From assembly GCA_032622095.1 (NCBI GenBank), contig CP136066.1, positions 207,536,978 through 207,600,977 of the forward strand: a DNA stretch of 64,000 bases, read 5' to 3'. Positions 23,739-36,269 of the stretch are shown here, piece after piece. The first letter of the stretch is position 1, and each line of letters starts with the position of its first letter. The position numbers and the translations under genes were made by a program. The stretch comes from Siphonodentalium dalli (Eukaryota > Mollusca > Scaphopoda > Gadilida > Siphonodentaliidae). The notes under the pieces are model-generated. The model saw only the letters and a list, made by a program, of their open reading frames with translations, had not been told where the DNA came from and made no database searches.

Positions 23739-24444
23739 TGCGCTATAACTGCTCAATGTTTTAAGGTGTTACACAACGTCTGATAAAAAGAGTTCTATCT
23801 GGAATATTCACACAATTTTTTCAGAGAACATGCATAGAGTAAACATAGTCCTATCGGACTATCGTAAAGTAGTTCCGTTTAATTCGGGATTAATTAACCC
23901 TCAGACTGCCGAAACTGCCGACAATAAATTCGCTTGTTTGTGTCCCCCGAAAATCAAACTTGCCTGTTTAGAGGTCCCATTTTCGTGGCTAATGGTGATA
24001 GAATCACAATTTTTCAGTCAAGTTCATGGATAAATTACATTACACTTAATCGGCTTATGTCCGCGGCCATAAACCTGCGTTTTGATAACAATTTATTTGA
24101 GACAAACTGTTGCGCGGGTATCAGTCGGCGCTTATCGGTTGAAGTTATTATGATCGTGCAGCCTGCACGTGCAACAAGTGTTCAAATACAACAGAAAAAA
24201 ATACTATGTCAAATAAATAACGTGATCAATGGACAGACACGTTTCATTTCCGTGGGACACGAAAACGCGAATTTAATGTCGTCAGTTTCGGCAGTCTGAG
24301 GGTTTTAATTAATCTCCTTTACGATATCCCGATAGGACTATGTTTACTCTATGTTCTCTGGAAATAAAATGGTGTGAATATTCCCGATAGAACTATTTTT
24401 ATCAGATGTTTTGTAACACATTAAAACATTGAGCAGTTAGCGCA
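23739..24444. mobile_element. Long inverted-repeat element
   Basis: Arms of ~120-150 bp: TGCGCTATAACTGCTCAATG, GTTACACAACGTCTGATAAA and ATAGTCCTATCGG recur inverted at 24320-24444. It carries a second inverted-repeat element in its centre. Open frames inside are not recognisable proteins. Confidence 0.75.
23894..24312. mobile_element. Inner TTAA-flanked element
   Basis: CCCTCAGACTGCCGA and TCGGCAGTCTGAGGG ends lie within TTAA-rich flanks at the centre of the larger inverted-repeat element. A ~120-codon open frame inside has no recognisable motif. Confidence 0.65.
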
Positions 24445-25646
24445 ATTTTCTGAAATTTCGGACTATTTCGTCTATAAAAATACGATGAGCAACTGAAAAT
24501 GTTTTTCAACATTCTGGAAGGGGTATATGTCCATGGTATATATGTTTAAAATTTCACGCATAAACTATGACAGATAACAAAGTTATAATTAGTTTTATAG
24601 GCCCACCATAAATCCCCTATAATAAACGCATGCCTCCGTAAGCACATGGCTTTGCTGTGGATACTTTCGTTCCCAGCATGCATCATTCTCGCTATCTGTA
24701 AAATGTCTATGAACAATGGCTGCATGTGCCATGCACTCTTAGCTTTGATCCGCATTTAGAAGCATTCTGGTGTGGCGAATGAGAAATCTGCAGTAATTTA
24801 TAAGCCGTAGATCATTGTAATAATTTGAAGAATTACTTGTCTTAACGGAATTCTGAGGATATTATGATTTATATTTATGACTAATAATACGATCTTGGTG
24901 GCGTTACCATTTCTGACTATGGTTTTCTTGTTGACTAAATGGAGAGGATAAAAGGAAATGCATCTCTAAGAATGGACGGAATTGTCATGACAATATCGCC
25001 GAATGAGGGTTTGCCTAATTGCCGGAAGTCCCTGGAAATACAGCAAGTCCCAAGAAATGCAGCAAGTCCTCTAATTTAGTGTGGATTAGTGGAGTTGTTG
25101 ACGAGTTTAATCATATTTTATTATCCATTTGATTTATGATCTGTGACAGTTGATTGAGTTGATTGGAAATCTTGATCCCTTCATAATTATTTAAGATGGG
25201 GTATTTGTAGATTTTTAACTATAAAATAAAAGATTTTCAAAGTTTGATTAAGTTGCTATTTCTTTCTGGAGTGTCTCCTCGAAATCATATGTGGCAATAT
25301 TCTGGCCAATTCAACCGCAACATCGCCGATAATCGTAGGTAGTGTTTTGTTTATTTTGCTATGCCAAAATATCACATTCTGTGGCTCGTCAGACACAAAT
25401 TCTACTACCTGCCTCATCCAACTGCATGAACTAGCTCCCTCCTAAATTCGATTTAAATTTGCATAGGCAGTGTCGGGAACACGTGAAACCAATGTAAGTG
25501 TTAGGTCGTGTCGATGTGACCACAAATGGACCATTTGCTTTACTAATAAACCCATTCAGGAGACAATTAATAAATGAGAATCATTTGATCCACATAAGTC
25601 TGGGCTCTCGATCACTATTTCCACCGTCTATAACAGACGTTATGGT

Positions 25647-26045
25647 TTAACCATTTACCCAACAGAAGGGCCCTGTGCCAATGCATTCTCTTATATATGC
25701 GAGTCGACCATAGGTCGCCTCGCATATATAAGAGAATGCATTGGCTTAACACATTAAAAATTATAAAATTGTAAGAAATGTAAGAAAAAATGGTAAAAAG
25801 TGTTAAAAAAAGATTTTTTTTAGGCCAATGCATTCTCTTATATATGCGAGGCGACCTATGGTCGACTCGCATATATAAGAGAATGCATTGGCACAGGGCA
25901 TAACTGTAACTATCACAATGTGGTCAAGGAGCCGGTTCCAATGATATCCATATGTGTATGGTTCTATTGAGACAGACCCAAGATATTTTAGGCTGTTGAA
26001 GCTTTATCTGGCCGGTTTTGGCCGGTTTGTTGGGTAAAGGGTTAA
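25647..26045 (+). mobile_element. Family A MITE
   Basis: Complete copy; the left end is mutated to TTAACCATTTACCC, the right end is intact. Two full palindromes. The 1.2 kb before it holds nothing recognised. Confidence 0.92.
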
Positions 26046-26156
26046 CTGATTGTGGTTCATCGATGTACATGTATACATATTCTCTCTCAAGAAGGATTCA
26101 ATCTCTTTCCAGCGATAACAACCACTGATGCCAATGTTCGTTTTACTTGTAAGCCT

Positions 26157-26527
26157 CTAACCCTTTACCCAACAAACCGGCCAAAACCGCCCAAATAAAG
26201 CTTCAACAGCCTAAAATATCTTCGGTCTGTCTCAATAGAACCATACAAATATGGATATCATTGGAACCGGCTCATTGACCACATTGTGATGGTTACAGTT
26301 ATGCCCTGTGCCAATGCATTCTCTTATATATGCGAGTCGACCATAGGTCGCCTCGCATATATAAGAGAATGCATTGGCCTAAAAAAAATCTTTTTTTAAC
26401 ACTTTTTACCATTTTTTCTTACATTCTTTAACAATTTTATAATTTGTAATGTGTTAAGCCAATGCATTCTCTTATATATATAAGAGAATGCATTGGCACA
26501 GGGCCCTTCTGTTGGGTAAAGGGCTAA
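26157..26527 (-). mobile_element. Family A MITE with CTAA target duplication
   Basis: Flanked by CTAA on both sides instead of TTAA, with ends CCCTTTACCCAACA and TGTTGGGTAAAGGG. The second palindrome has lost its loop, leaving CTTATATATATAAG. It lies only ~110 bp from the previous family A copy, in opposite orientation. Confidence 0.9.
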
Positions 26528-27269
26528 ACATTTCTGATATATTTCTCACCTTCCCCTTCTATAATAGATAGCCTGTGTAAATCAGATACGATTTGAAACA
26601 AGGGCTAACTCGAAAACGACCATAAATAATTCTCTGTTCTAAATCTTCGGTCATAGCAGCAACAGTTGCAAAAGCCCAAAGAGGCTTTTTAGCAACACTT
26701 TAATTCTCACTCGGTTAGCTGATCTTATAATTGCTAAGTATTACAGGCCTGTCATTTCTTTATCCCCAAACTTGTTGGCCATTGCACATACATATTTCTT
26801 TGTACAACATATCAGGATGTTCGTGTATGTTGCCTGAGAATATGTTGTTTATAACTTTATATTGGTCCTTCACTTGTGATTTCTAATCCCAAACTACACA
26901 AGTATTTTATTTCAAAATAAAAAACAGACACAGTCCATAGTAGCTGGAGTAGAGGAACTAGTAAAATATGGCTCGACCGTTGCCATGTCTCGAAAAGATC
27001 GAGATAACCTCTGACCGATTTATAAACCCAATTGTAGAACTAGATCTCATAGGACCACTATAAGTAACTTATTAATATATATTTAATTTGAATGGCTATT
27101 CTAAGCAGTTTCGAGACACCATAGTTCCTGAATGTTCGCAAGTGAGTTATCAGAAGTTCATCTGTCTCAAAATATGTCAATCCTAGAAATGTATATTCAA
27201 GTTAATATGACTTTAGAACATAAAACACAAACAAACATTAACGTTTTCACTCTTGCACATGGAGCACCA

Positions 27270-27720
27270 CCCTAAAGATGATCCATGTTCCGGCCTGTCC
27301 GAATGATATTTGGGATAGTTTAAAGCAGAAACGGTCAAAATGTGAAGTATATCATTCGCACCTTTGTCATCTCAGCTTTGGTTTGGCGACATCTCATCGC
27401 AGGATCCATCTGCGGCGTTGATACCCGAAATGATGGTGGGTACCCACACTTGGACGCATATAGTATTTTTGCGAACCGCTCTGCATGCTAGACAATTATA
27501 TGGTTAATCAAACATATATTTTTCTATTGATACATGCATTATCCGCCATCTATGACTGATAATTATGTTTCAAACGAACTACCTAACGTAAAAAAGTGTC
27601 TACTATTTATGATAAAATCGGAAGTGTGTCGGAATATAACAGAAACATATTGCAAAAATTGATGCAAATAGATAGATGATTTAAGAAGATATATTTGTTC
27701 ATGATCATATGTGCGTTAAA
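27270..27720 (+). repeat. Dispersed repeat M (copy 1)
   Basis: Shares GATCCATGT.CCGGCCT, GCAGAAACGGT.AAAATGTG and GGGTACCCACACTTGGACGC with 29660-30010, in the same order. Between the copies is an inverted repeat (28326-28665). No gene seen. Confidence 0.7.
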
Positions 27721-28325
27721 CGCCGACCTCTGATGATTCCCGTGTTTTTATTGCCACCAGTGACAAAACTGACAATCACAATCACAACTCACAGATGTGC
27801 AATTAACAAGGCGACGGAGTAATACGTAGTTAATTAACACCTGGTAGCCTTTGCACTGCCGCTAATCTTGTGTTCGTTGTTTAGTAGCTTTGTATTCAAA
27901 TAATGCTAATAACTCAAAAAATAAGTTATCAAAGTCGGAAATAATACCACATACACATAGACTGGACCCATGCGTACCCACAAACCACATTCCACCCTCT
28001 TAGACCTGTGTTCGTTTATGTTCGTTGTTTAGTTTTTTGGACCCCGTCAGCCCGGTGTGTCCTATATAGTCTCCTGCCCGTAGTCGTGTGCATTTGTCTA
28101 GAGTTAGACCACTAGATGTTAGGATTTATGCAATTTTTCAGGTTACCAAGGTGAATACCCCCCCCCCCCCCCGCAACGGAGACCCTCCAACCACTTCCCT
28201 GCACTCTCGTCGAGAAGGTATATCCATAACCAAGAGAGTTATCCCGCCTTAATCGCATCAATTTTACGTTGTCAATGTCAAAATGCTGAAACGAAAGCGA
28301 AAGTCGGATATCCCACCAGAAAGAA

Positions 28326-28665
28326 TGTAGAGATAGAAAAATTAGTTCACGTGACTTATATTGCAGCCAATGGCCAGAACAGGGAACAGCTCTATTCCAA
28401 TTAGAAGCTGTAATCTGATAGATGATTTAAGAAGATATATTTGTTCATGATCATATGTGCGTGCATCTGATGGTGACCAAATTACAGCTTCTGATTAGCC
28501 TATCCCTGTCCCTACGGGCGAGTAGCTGGAGTTGGGACAGGGTACCAGTCTACTTCTGATTGTAATAGACCTTCCCAGTTCCCTGGCCATTGGCTGCAAT
28601 ATAAGTCACGTGAACTCACTGAGCAATAAAAACGTTGGAGTTGTAATTTTTCTATCTCTGCATAG
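28326..28665. repeat. Inverted repeat with long arms
   Basis: AGTTCACGTGACTTATATTG and CAGCCAATGGCCAG at 28342-28380 recur inverted at 28580-28620, with TAGAGATAGAAAAATT outside them. The centre holds a second copy of a ~45-bp block also found at 27675. Confidence 0.7.
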
Positions 28666-29659
28666 TACAATACACCAACATTGGCAGGCTACGTACTTTG
28701 TTAATAGGATAAAGCCAAATACTTTATACGGAATTTTTCGAAATTGCCCAACTACCAACCCGATTAGCAATCATGCATGGATTTATCGTGTTTGGACCAT
28801 TAACTATTGTGAGTCGCTGAATCATCTTTTAAAAAAGGCAGTTTATAACGGAAAGAGTGCTGGCATTGTTCGGAATACAAGGAACCGAGTATTCGGATTC
28901 GGACAGTAACTGTTATCCATCTGATTTGTCTAAATATTTCTCGAAATGTCTGGTTACATATATCTGTTGCAACTTTATTTTTACGGAACTGCTCTATGAT
29001 CCTCTATGAGTTTGAATCGTCCGAAAATACTACACTCTAACTCGTAATAGTACCTACACTGTATATTATTTTAACTAAGTCCACTAGAGGTTTTGATTAC
29101 CATTCAACGGCCTGCTATTCACCATGATATATAATATGTCTTAACTAAAATTCATGGTAATTATTTAAAGTTTCCATTGGATCGAAATAATTAAATTTTA
29201 TATTTATATTTTCATAATTAAGTTATATATTAGAGTAATTGAGGATATGACATTTTTAAATAAAAAGTAATATAAATGTTAGTAATTCAATATACGAATA
29301 CAGAACGCTTTAATTTGTTAATTAGAATTAATTCAAATAGTCACAAAAGCAAATAAATAATTTCCTAATTTCTTTTGCATAAAAAACCCGACATTACTAT
29401 TTGACCAACCAGAACGCAGAGATGACCGGTAGAAAAATATACGTCCAATCAAAAAACGAGAACTTAATTAGCTGGATAATTAGTTATTCAACTTATCTGT
29501 ATTCATTATTGATTTTAATCCAACACTGGTAAAGAATTTATAAAAATTGACAATGAGTGAATGTGCACTAACCTGGCCAAATCCGCTTTGAATAACACAC
29601 AGAATAGCCTATACTGTATTAATATGACATTAGAACACAAATAAACATACACTTTTTCA

Positions 29660-30010
29660 TTTTTTGATCCATGTGCCGGCCTTTCCGAATGATAATTAGG
29701 ATATTTTCAAGCAGAAACGGTAAAAATGTGAAGTATATTTTCGATTCTTTGACATCCCAGATCTGGTTCGGCGACATCTCGATATGCGGCTCTGATACCC
29801 GAAATTATGGTGCATGGGTACCCACACTTGGACGCAGATAATATTTTTGTGAACCACTCTAGACAATGTTATGGTTAATCAAACTTATATTTTTCTATTG
29901 ATACACGCACTATCCGCCACCTATGTCTGATAGCTATGTTTCAAACAACTACATAACGTCAAAAAGACTTCGTGTCTACTATTTATGATAAAATCGCAAA
30001 TGAGCCGGAA
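29660..30010 (+). repeat. Dispersed repeat M (copy 2)
   Basis: Diverged direct copy of 27270-27720. The 760 bp before it (28900-29660) are AT-rich with nothing recognised. Confidence 0.7.
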
Positions 30011-30475
30011 TTTCTATTAAATGTATCGGGGTGAGAGCAAGCTATGATCGCTATCCCATTGAGGGAACATTCCGCTTTGCGAAATTATGTTTTGAATAGT
30101 GGATATCACCATTTAACTGGGTTTTGTATAGATTCAACTGAGGGATATTATGTATATATGTTTTGCATTGTTCTATGGCAGCTTATGCAATAAAGCATTC
30201 ATTCATTCAAGATATGTTCATTTATCAAAACCGCATGGTCTGGTTTGGTGATACCCTGCGCAGCTCGGGTTTGGCGATACCACGTACACGGGGATTTCTT
30301 AGTTATTATCTGTAATAATGTTATTCACTGTATATAGGGGAAGGTCCCAACTCGATATTGCATACATTTCAACGACTTTTGTGAACCGGTATCGCAATAA
30401 ACATTCAATTAATTACCCAGGACAAATTCCATAATTGTTAGTGATGCAAAGCAAACTCGCTCACAAATTCACTTA

Positions 30476-30803
30476 AATCGTGAAATTTCGAGTTGGGACA
30501 TTCACCTACAGTGAAGTACATTATTAAGGAGCAGATAACAACTAAGAAATATATTCCCTTTTTTTTCCTTTCGATTCTATAAGGTTCACTGTCAATAGTT
30601 CAAAGAGTTCCCATGCAGGTTTTGTACTGGTGTAATAAATCGTGAAATTTCGAGTTGGGACATTCACCTACAGTGAAGTACATTATTAAGGAGCAGATAA
30701 CAACTAAGAAATATATTCCCTTTTTTTTTCTTTCGATTCTATAAGGTTCACTGTCAATAGTTCAAAGAGTTCCCATGCAGGTTTTGTACTGGTGTAATAA
30801 ATT
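30476..30803 (+). repeat. Recent tandem duplication, ~164 bp x 2
   Basis: Two almost identical blocks start AATCGTGAAATTTCGAGTTG and end TACTGGTGTAATAA. A diverged direct third copy is at about 31570-31740 and an inverted piece at 31405-31465. Confidence 0.92.
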
Positions 30804-31404
30804 CTCTACGGGCATGAGCAGAGTAGAGATTCATGGCATGATCTAGGTTTGTTGTTGAAAGGCTGCTTTTATTAGCGCGCGCCGCGTGTATACTGTTCTG
30901 CAATTTCTTGAAAGCTGTGGTCCGATTGGCATTTGATTTATAGATAATTGATTTTTCCGGTTTAAAAGTCGAACTGCGCGACCAGGAGGCCGAGTCCGGT
31001 AAAAGGTGTAGTTGGGAATTTCAATTTCCTTTATTGTCCTTCACATTATTATGCCAATAATGTTGATTTTTGGTTTATGACAGGCTATGTCAATTGCCAA
31101 TAAAAGAAATTTAAAAGATAATTTGTAAGTTTTATATTTCAACTGTTTATATAGACATGTTTCGTTCTGCAGCCCACTGGGGGTTGTGGTCGGAGACGGC
31201 CGAGTCGGCCACCGGTTCGTTAATTAGGTGCTTGTCGTTATTGTTATTTTAACGGAATTCTGAGTTGGTCATTCGCGAAACCAATATATTTTATATTCTA
31301 TAATTACAGTCCGAGTCATGGTATATAATAAGTTATCTTGAGCGTGTTACCATTTCTGACTATGGTTTTCTTGTATGTATACCGTATCAAGCTTTTTGAC
31401 AGTG

Positions 31405-31800
31405 AATCTTAATAATGTACTTCACAGTAGGTGAAGATCCCAACTCGAAATTTCACGATTTAAGTGAATTTGTGTGCGATAATGCTCCGCGTGCGTCGCA
31501 TACAATTATGGAAGTTTTCCTGGGTAGTTTGATGTTTATTGCGATATCGGCTCACATTCTGTCAGAGAAAAGCATGAAATTTTTAGTTGGGACAATAACC
31601 TACAGTGAAGTACATTTTTAAAGAAAATATAACAATCAAGAACCCGCGTTATGTTTTCGACTTTATTAAAGGTTCCCTGTCAAAACCTCAAAAAGTTCCC
31701 AGGTTTTGTACTGGTGGAATTTGATATCTATATATACGGGCGTTATAGCCAGAGTAGAGATTCGCGGAATGATCTACAACCATGCACTGATGTGAATATT
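31405..31800. repeat. Diverged and inverted copies of the 30476 repeat
   Basis: Inverted GAAATTTCACGATTTAAGTG at 31447-31466, then direct CTACAGTGAAGTACAT and GTTCCCAGGTTTTGTACTGG. From 31800 to 32640 nothing is recognised. Confidence 0.7.
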
Positions 31801-32648
31801 AGGGAGTTTCGGTGATTTTAAAAATCTGTCCTCCATTTTGGGTGCCATTTTTTATCTGGGGAAATTTTGTTGGATGAGATATAAGGATATAAGGAAAATA
31901 CTTCGCCTCAATATTCCCTACTCTCATTAATGGAGGGGTACGTGACTACCCACCCCTGAGTCAACCGCCCATTTCGCTGTGTGACAACCCGCCCCAGGCG
32001 AACCAGCTCGTCTGAAACTTATAATGGTAATAAAATTAGGAGGTAGGCATACGAGGGGATTATGAGATATGTTACTAGGGCTGAAGGGGTCACTAGTGCT
32101 CTCACCAAAAAAAGTGCTGAAGTGTACACAGGATTTTCAAAATGTGCTGAAGGGTACACAGGGTTTGAAATGTCATTCTAAAGGAGATGTATTTTATTGA
32201 TTTTAATTTGATGTAATTATAAATAATATACACATATCAGTTCCTACACAGTGGATGCATTATAATTTACATTTAGCAGTATGGAATTTGACCACCCAGG
32301 CAGACTTATTATAATATAGCATACTCTCATCACACGCTGACCTGGACACTCCATTGCATGATGTACATGTATGTGGTAGACGAATACCTATCAGCCAGTA
32401 TTTGAAAAAAAATCATCATATTTACCTGTATTAACAATTTTTTCAGCTTCTGAAACAAGTTAAACTGTCATTTGAACTAAATGAGATAATTTTCCAGTCA
32501 TATGAGTGATAGCAGTACGATATTATGCGTTCTTAGACAAAAATTATTGAAATTTGGGGATTTTTTTTCTTCAGGTTTTGGGGTGGTGAGTACGTGAAAA
32601 TGCCAGATGCAAAAAAAACAGCATTTCTTCCTGTAAATTTGTTACTAC

Positions 32649-32702
32649 CCCCCCCCCCCCCCGGTTTAGACCAAAATTATTGATTGGGGGGGGGGGGGGG
32701 GG
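32649..32702. repeat. Poly-C / poly-G potential hairpin
   Basis: A run of 14 C and a run of 18 G are separated by GGTTTAGACCAAAATTATTG and three more bases. The surrounding GTGGT...CCAGATGCAAAAAAAA block is duplicated on both sides. Confidence 0.9.
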
Positions 32703-33252
32703 GAGGTGGTCAAAAAATAGGGAGTAAGAAATAAAAAAAATTGCAGGTTTTGTGTGGTGGATACCCGAAAATGCCAGATGCAAAAAAAAAAACGGCATAT
32801 CTTCCTGTAGTCCGTAAACGTGACTTTTATTATCAGAGCATAGCTCTATAATCGAGAGCGTCAAGCTCTGTTTGATTAGTTGGGTCAATAAATTACGTTC
32901 TTGGAGGAACATCTATTTGGTATTTGTATAAAATTAGCCTATCTAAATAAAGCCCAATTTAAAATTATAGGGTATATATTTCACGCCAACCGGGTCACGT
33001 ACCCCCACCACACCGACTGGACATAAATATACTTATCCGATTCCGATCATGTTTATTTGTGGGCTACGCCCCCACCTAAATGTTATGTATATCATATGTA
33101 TAAATACATTTGGATATATATATATAAAACAAATAGTCAATATAATATATATATAATAGTCAAATTTTATATTTGAATAACCTGTGGACATGTGCATGCA
33201 TGTACAGCGACTGAGTCGTTCAGGAAGTATAGAGCAATACGTCATCCAGTTT

Positions 33253-33330
33253 GGAATTTCCAAACGAAATTTCCCAGAAAAAGGTACGATACGCATGCGC
33301 AGTTCATGGTAAAACCCAAAACTGACCAAT
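33253..33330 (+). promoter_or_regulatory. Cluster of kappaB-like, NRF1-like and CCAAT motifs
   Basis: GGAATTTCC at 33253-33261, GAAATTTCCC at 33266-33275, ACGCATGCGCA at 33291-33301 and CCAAT near 33325 fall within 80 bp. Such a cluster could be a TATA-less promoter. It lies 7.5 kb upstream of the first recognised Rel exon. Function is inference from motif matches only. Confidence 0.25.
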
Positions 33331-34073
33331 CATTTGTCAGATATAATGATCTGTTACTATTTTAAGCACAGGTCGTTTCTTGGGTTTTTCTCCCAAGGAT
33401 AGCATATTTTCTCGCTTGGAAAATCCACGATAGATTCGCTTGTTTACAATTAGTGTTTCGATAATACCTACTTTGAAGTGTGACCAAGGAATGGAATAAT
33501 GGACAGCAAAGGTGACACAATCTATTTGTCTCCGCTTGACATAACGAGTAGCTGTTTGTTTGAAGAAATTTAGGCGTGTGTGGCTGTGCCACAAATTCAA
33601 TCCGCAGCCATCTTGGTTTTCCCTGATCTGTATTGGATTATAATTCTTGTTAGTGTGCACATTGTCTCTTAAAATCACGGGTTATATGTACGAGATTTGT
33701 TGCCACGGTATTATATAATGTAATTCGATAATGGAACTATTAGTATTTTGGGAATTCGTAAAACAATATTATGTCCAAATCTGATATAAAATACGGAGTA
33801 CTTCAGTCCTCTTCAGCGAAATGTAGGGACTGTTCTATTTATAGACAGATAGCCGATACGTACTGATAAGTTGCTGATAGAACATACACTACCTTTGGGC
33901 CCACTTTATGCGTATGAATTAAAAAAAAATAAAAAATACCAGTAAGTTTTCCTTTCTCTACTGTCACGAGTATCCTCAGATCTTATCATCAACAATGTAT
34001 GAAAATAATTACTGAAAGCATATAGACTATAGTACTATTTTGGCTTCAAAATATTTAATTACACGGCGATTAC

Positions 34074-34210
34074 CTTTGAGTTCATTTAAACTCTGAGTAC
34101 ATTTAACCAAAGGTCACAGGTTAAATGTGCTCAGAGGTCATGACCCTTCACTGTACACGGCTGCTAATATTTTGAGTTCATTTAACCCGAGTACGTTTAA
34201 CCTGTGACCT
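34074..34210. repeat. Short repeated/inverted block
   Basis: TTTGAGTTCATTTAA, GAGTACATTTAACC and CACAGGTTAAATGTGCTCAG recur directly and inverted within 140 bp. No other feature is seen from 33700 to 34780. Confidence 0.6.
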
Positions 34211-34779
34211 TTCACTCTACCTCGACTTGATAGTTATAGTCAGCCACTGTCATATGGACATCGATTCCCGCCCATATATGTGGGAGGCTGGGAGTCTTAC
34301 TTCTCGACTTTTCGATCACCCACCCACCCAAATGTAAATTCCTATCGACTTTTGACTATTTATTAATAGACACAGTAAGCAACTGTTAGCCATGTGTTAT
34401 AATCATAACTTCATAAGTAATTACCGGGTACCGTACTTCAATATTGTACTGGATAATGGTCATATTAATTGGAATATGTAATGAATAATGTTGATATGTT
34501 TATATTGGTTGAGTTGGCGGTGAAACATCACTGAGGGCGTCTTCCAGGAATGTATGGTGTGTATGGCATGTCTATGAATGAGGTATGAAAGGAGAGTGGT
34601 AAGATTATTTATTTGTTCATGTTATCACAATCACTAGGTAGTAGGTATACGTATTGTTAATATTGTTACACCAAGAATCACTGAATGGTTATAACATTTA
34701 TTAAACTGATTAATAAATGAAACAACTATTAAAACCATACTTTTCAATTACATCAATCCTTTTTAGCTCAACTTGACTA

Positions 34780-35215
34780 AAGTCAAGTTTGAGCTATTGC
34801 CATTGGTTGGCATATTTGAATCCATCAGCATACCCTGCACTAGTAGGCTGCAGCCCGCATCTCACATCTGATCATCACCAAACTTCTTTTGGATATTCGG
34901 GGTGACCTCTAGATTGGAGCTCCTATTTTGACTGAAATTTCTTTTTGTAAAACATGGCGGCTGGCAACCATCTTGGGATTTTACTCTTTGCATGACTAAA
35001 CTAGAATGCACTCACTGGAGCTGCCTATACTTGCGCCTATCACACATTTGGCATGTTTTGTGGTGTCTTGCGAACAACAGTTTGAAACACGGGTGCTGGC
35101 CCTTCGTATGAGAGATCGATCAAAAATCTGGATATCAAATTTCAGTTCATCCATCGCTGAAATATTTGTGTATACGGACAGAATATCTCTGTTATCTCCA
35201 GTTGATCTATTACAC
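34780..35215 (+). repeat. Dispersed repeat I unit
   Basis: Begins with a hairpin (TTGACTAAAGTCAAGTTTGAG), then CATCTGATCATCACCAAACT, GGGGTGACCTCTAGATTGG and AACATGGCGGCTGGCAACCA. Related units are at 36270-37300, 38110-38490 and 43770-44024. Confidence 0.7.
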
Positions 35216-35469
35216 TAATAATGGTCTTAGTAATACCGTGTTATACCGCTGGATCTAAGATTTCGTAGAGTCCAACAACAAAAGTAATTGGGTCGATAAA
35301 GTGTATTTATAAACGTAAAAACTTCAACATAATTATCACAGCACAGCCAATATAATAAACCACATATAAAAGATAATCCTTAAAAATTAAATTCGCATTT
35401 CATTTAACCATAGAATCTCAAACGGGTAAATCAATATTGTTCGTCTGTCTCTTTCAAAAACTAATTACT

Positions 35470-35510
35470 CAATCACCCCCGGACCGCGCTAATTTTCCCG
35501 CCAGTAACAG
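35470..35510 (+). promoter_or_regulatory. Candidate 5' UTR exon end with E2F-like site
   Basis: A small GC-rich patch contains TTTTCCCGCC and ends in a consensus donor AACAG|GTGAGT at 35511. It could splice to the Rel exon at 40770. There is no direct proof. Confidence 0.2.
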
Positions 35511-36269
35511 GTGAGTGCTAATCAGTGTGCAGGTGACACAATCATTCATGCTCGCTCTCACGCGCATACACACTGACACACATTTCAGTTAACCCATAAC
35601 ATGCTGAAATAATAAGGCAGGACGCGCGCAAGTATCATGATACATAAAAGAGGCAGTTTACTAAAACAGATAAAAACGGCACCTATAACAACTGTACGAG
35701 TTGTTTGACATATTTATAGAACAATATAGACATCCGCACGCTTTTAGACTTGATCTCAACTCATTTCCCGAGTTTCAAGTTACATAAAATAGGCTTCTAA
35801 TGGCCCGTACTATTGCCCACTTTTATTTACCATGCAGGGTATATATATATAATATATTTATAATAATAAAACACGAAGCTGTTGGCAGATGGATCGCCGG
35901 ATCTGTTTAGCCTGCCCGTGTAATACGAGTCTCAGCTGTCTGGACATCGACGCAATCATGTCTGGTGTTTTGCATGCCCTGTGTCATCCTGATGTGCGTC
36001 GTGAGGTCATGGCGCCTTTATCGGTTTCCAGAAAGAAATCTTTCAATATTGTTCTTTTATGAACGATTTATTACCAAAATAAAACCAGATAAGAATGTAA
36101 TTTAAGTATATACGTGGATTTAATTTACAATTGGTGCAACCGTTTCATATTAGCGCATGTGCATTCTTTACATTATGTACTTCCGGTATGACGTAACATA
36201 TTCGCAGAAGGACAGATAAACAGACAAATAAACAGAGATCCGGACCGAAAACATTACTTGCGTCCACTA

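Noticed and set aside
23934..24299. 121-codon open frame in the nested inverted-repeat element
   Set aside because: No similarity to any transposase motif, and overlapping frames are open; not supported as a gene.
30476..30803. Possible CRISPR-like direct repeats
   Set aside because: Only two long, nearly identical blocks without spacers, in a eukaryotic genome; a simple tandem duplication.
33337..33678. 113-codon minus-strand open frame near the kappaB-like cluster
   Set aside because: Two frames overlap, there is no recognisable motif, and no consistent splice structure.
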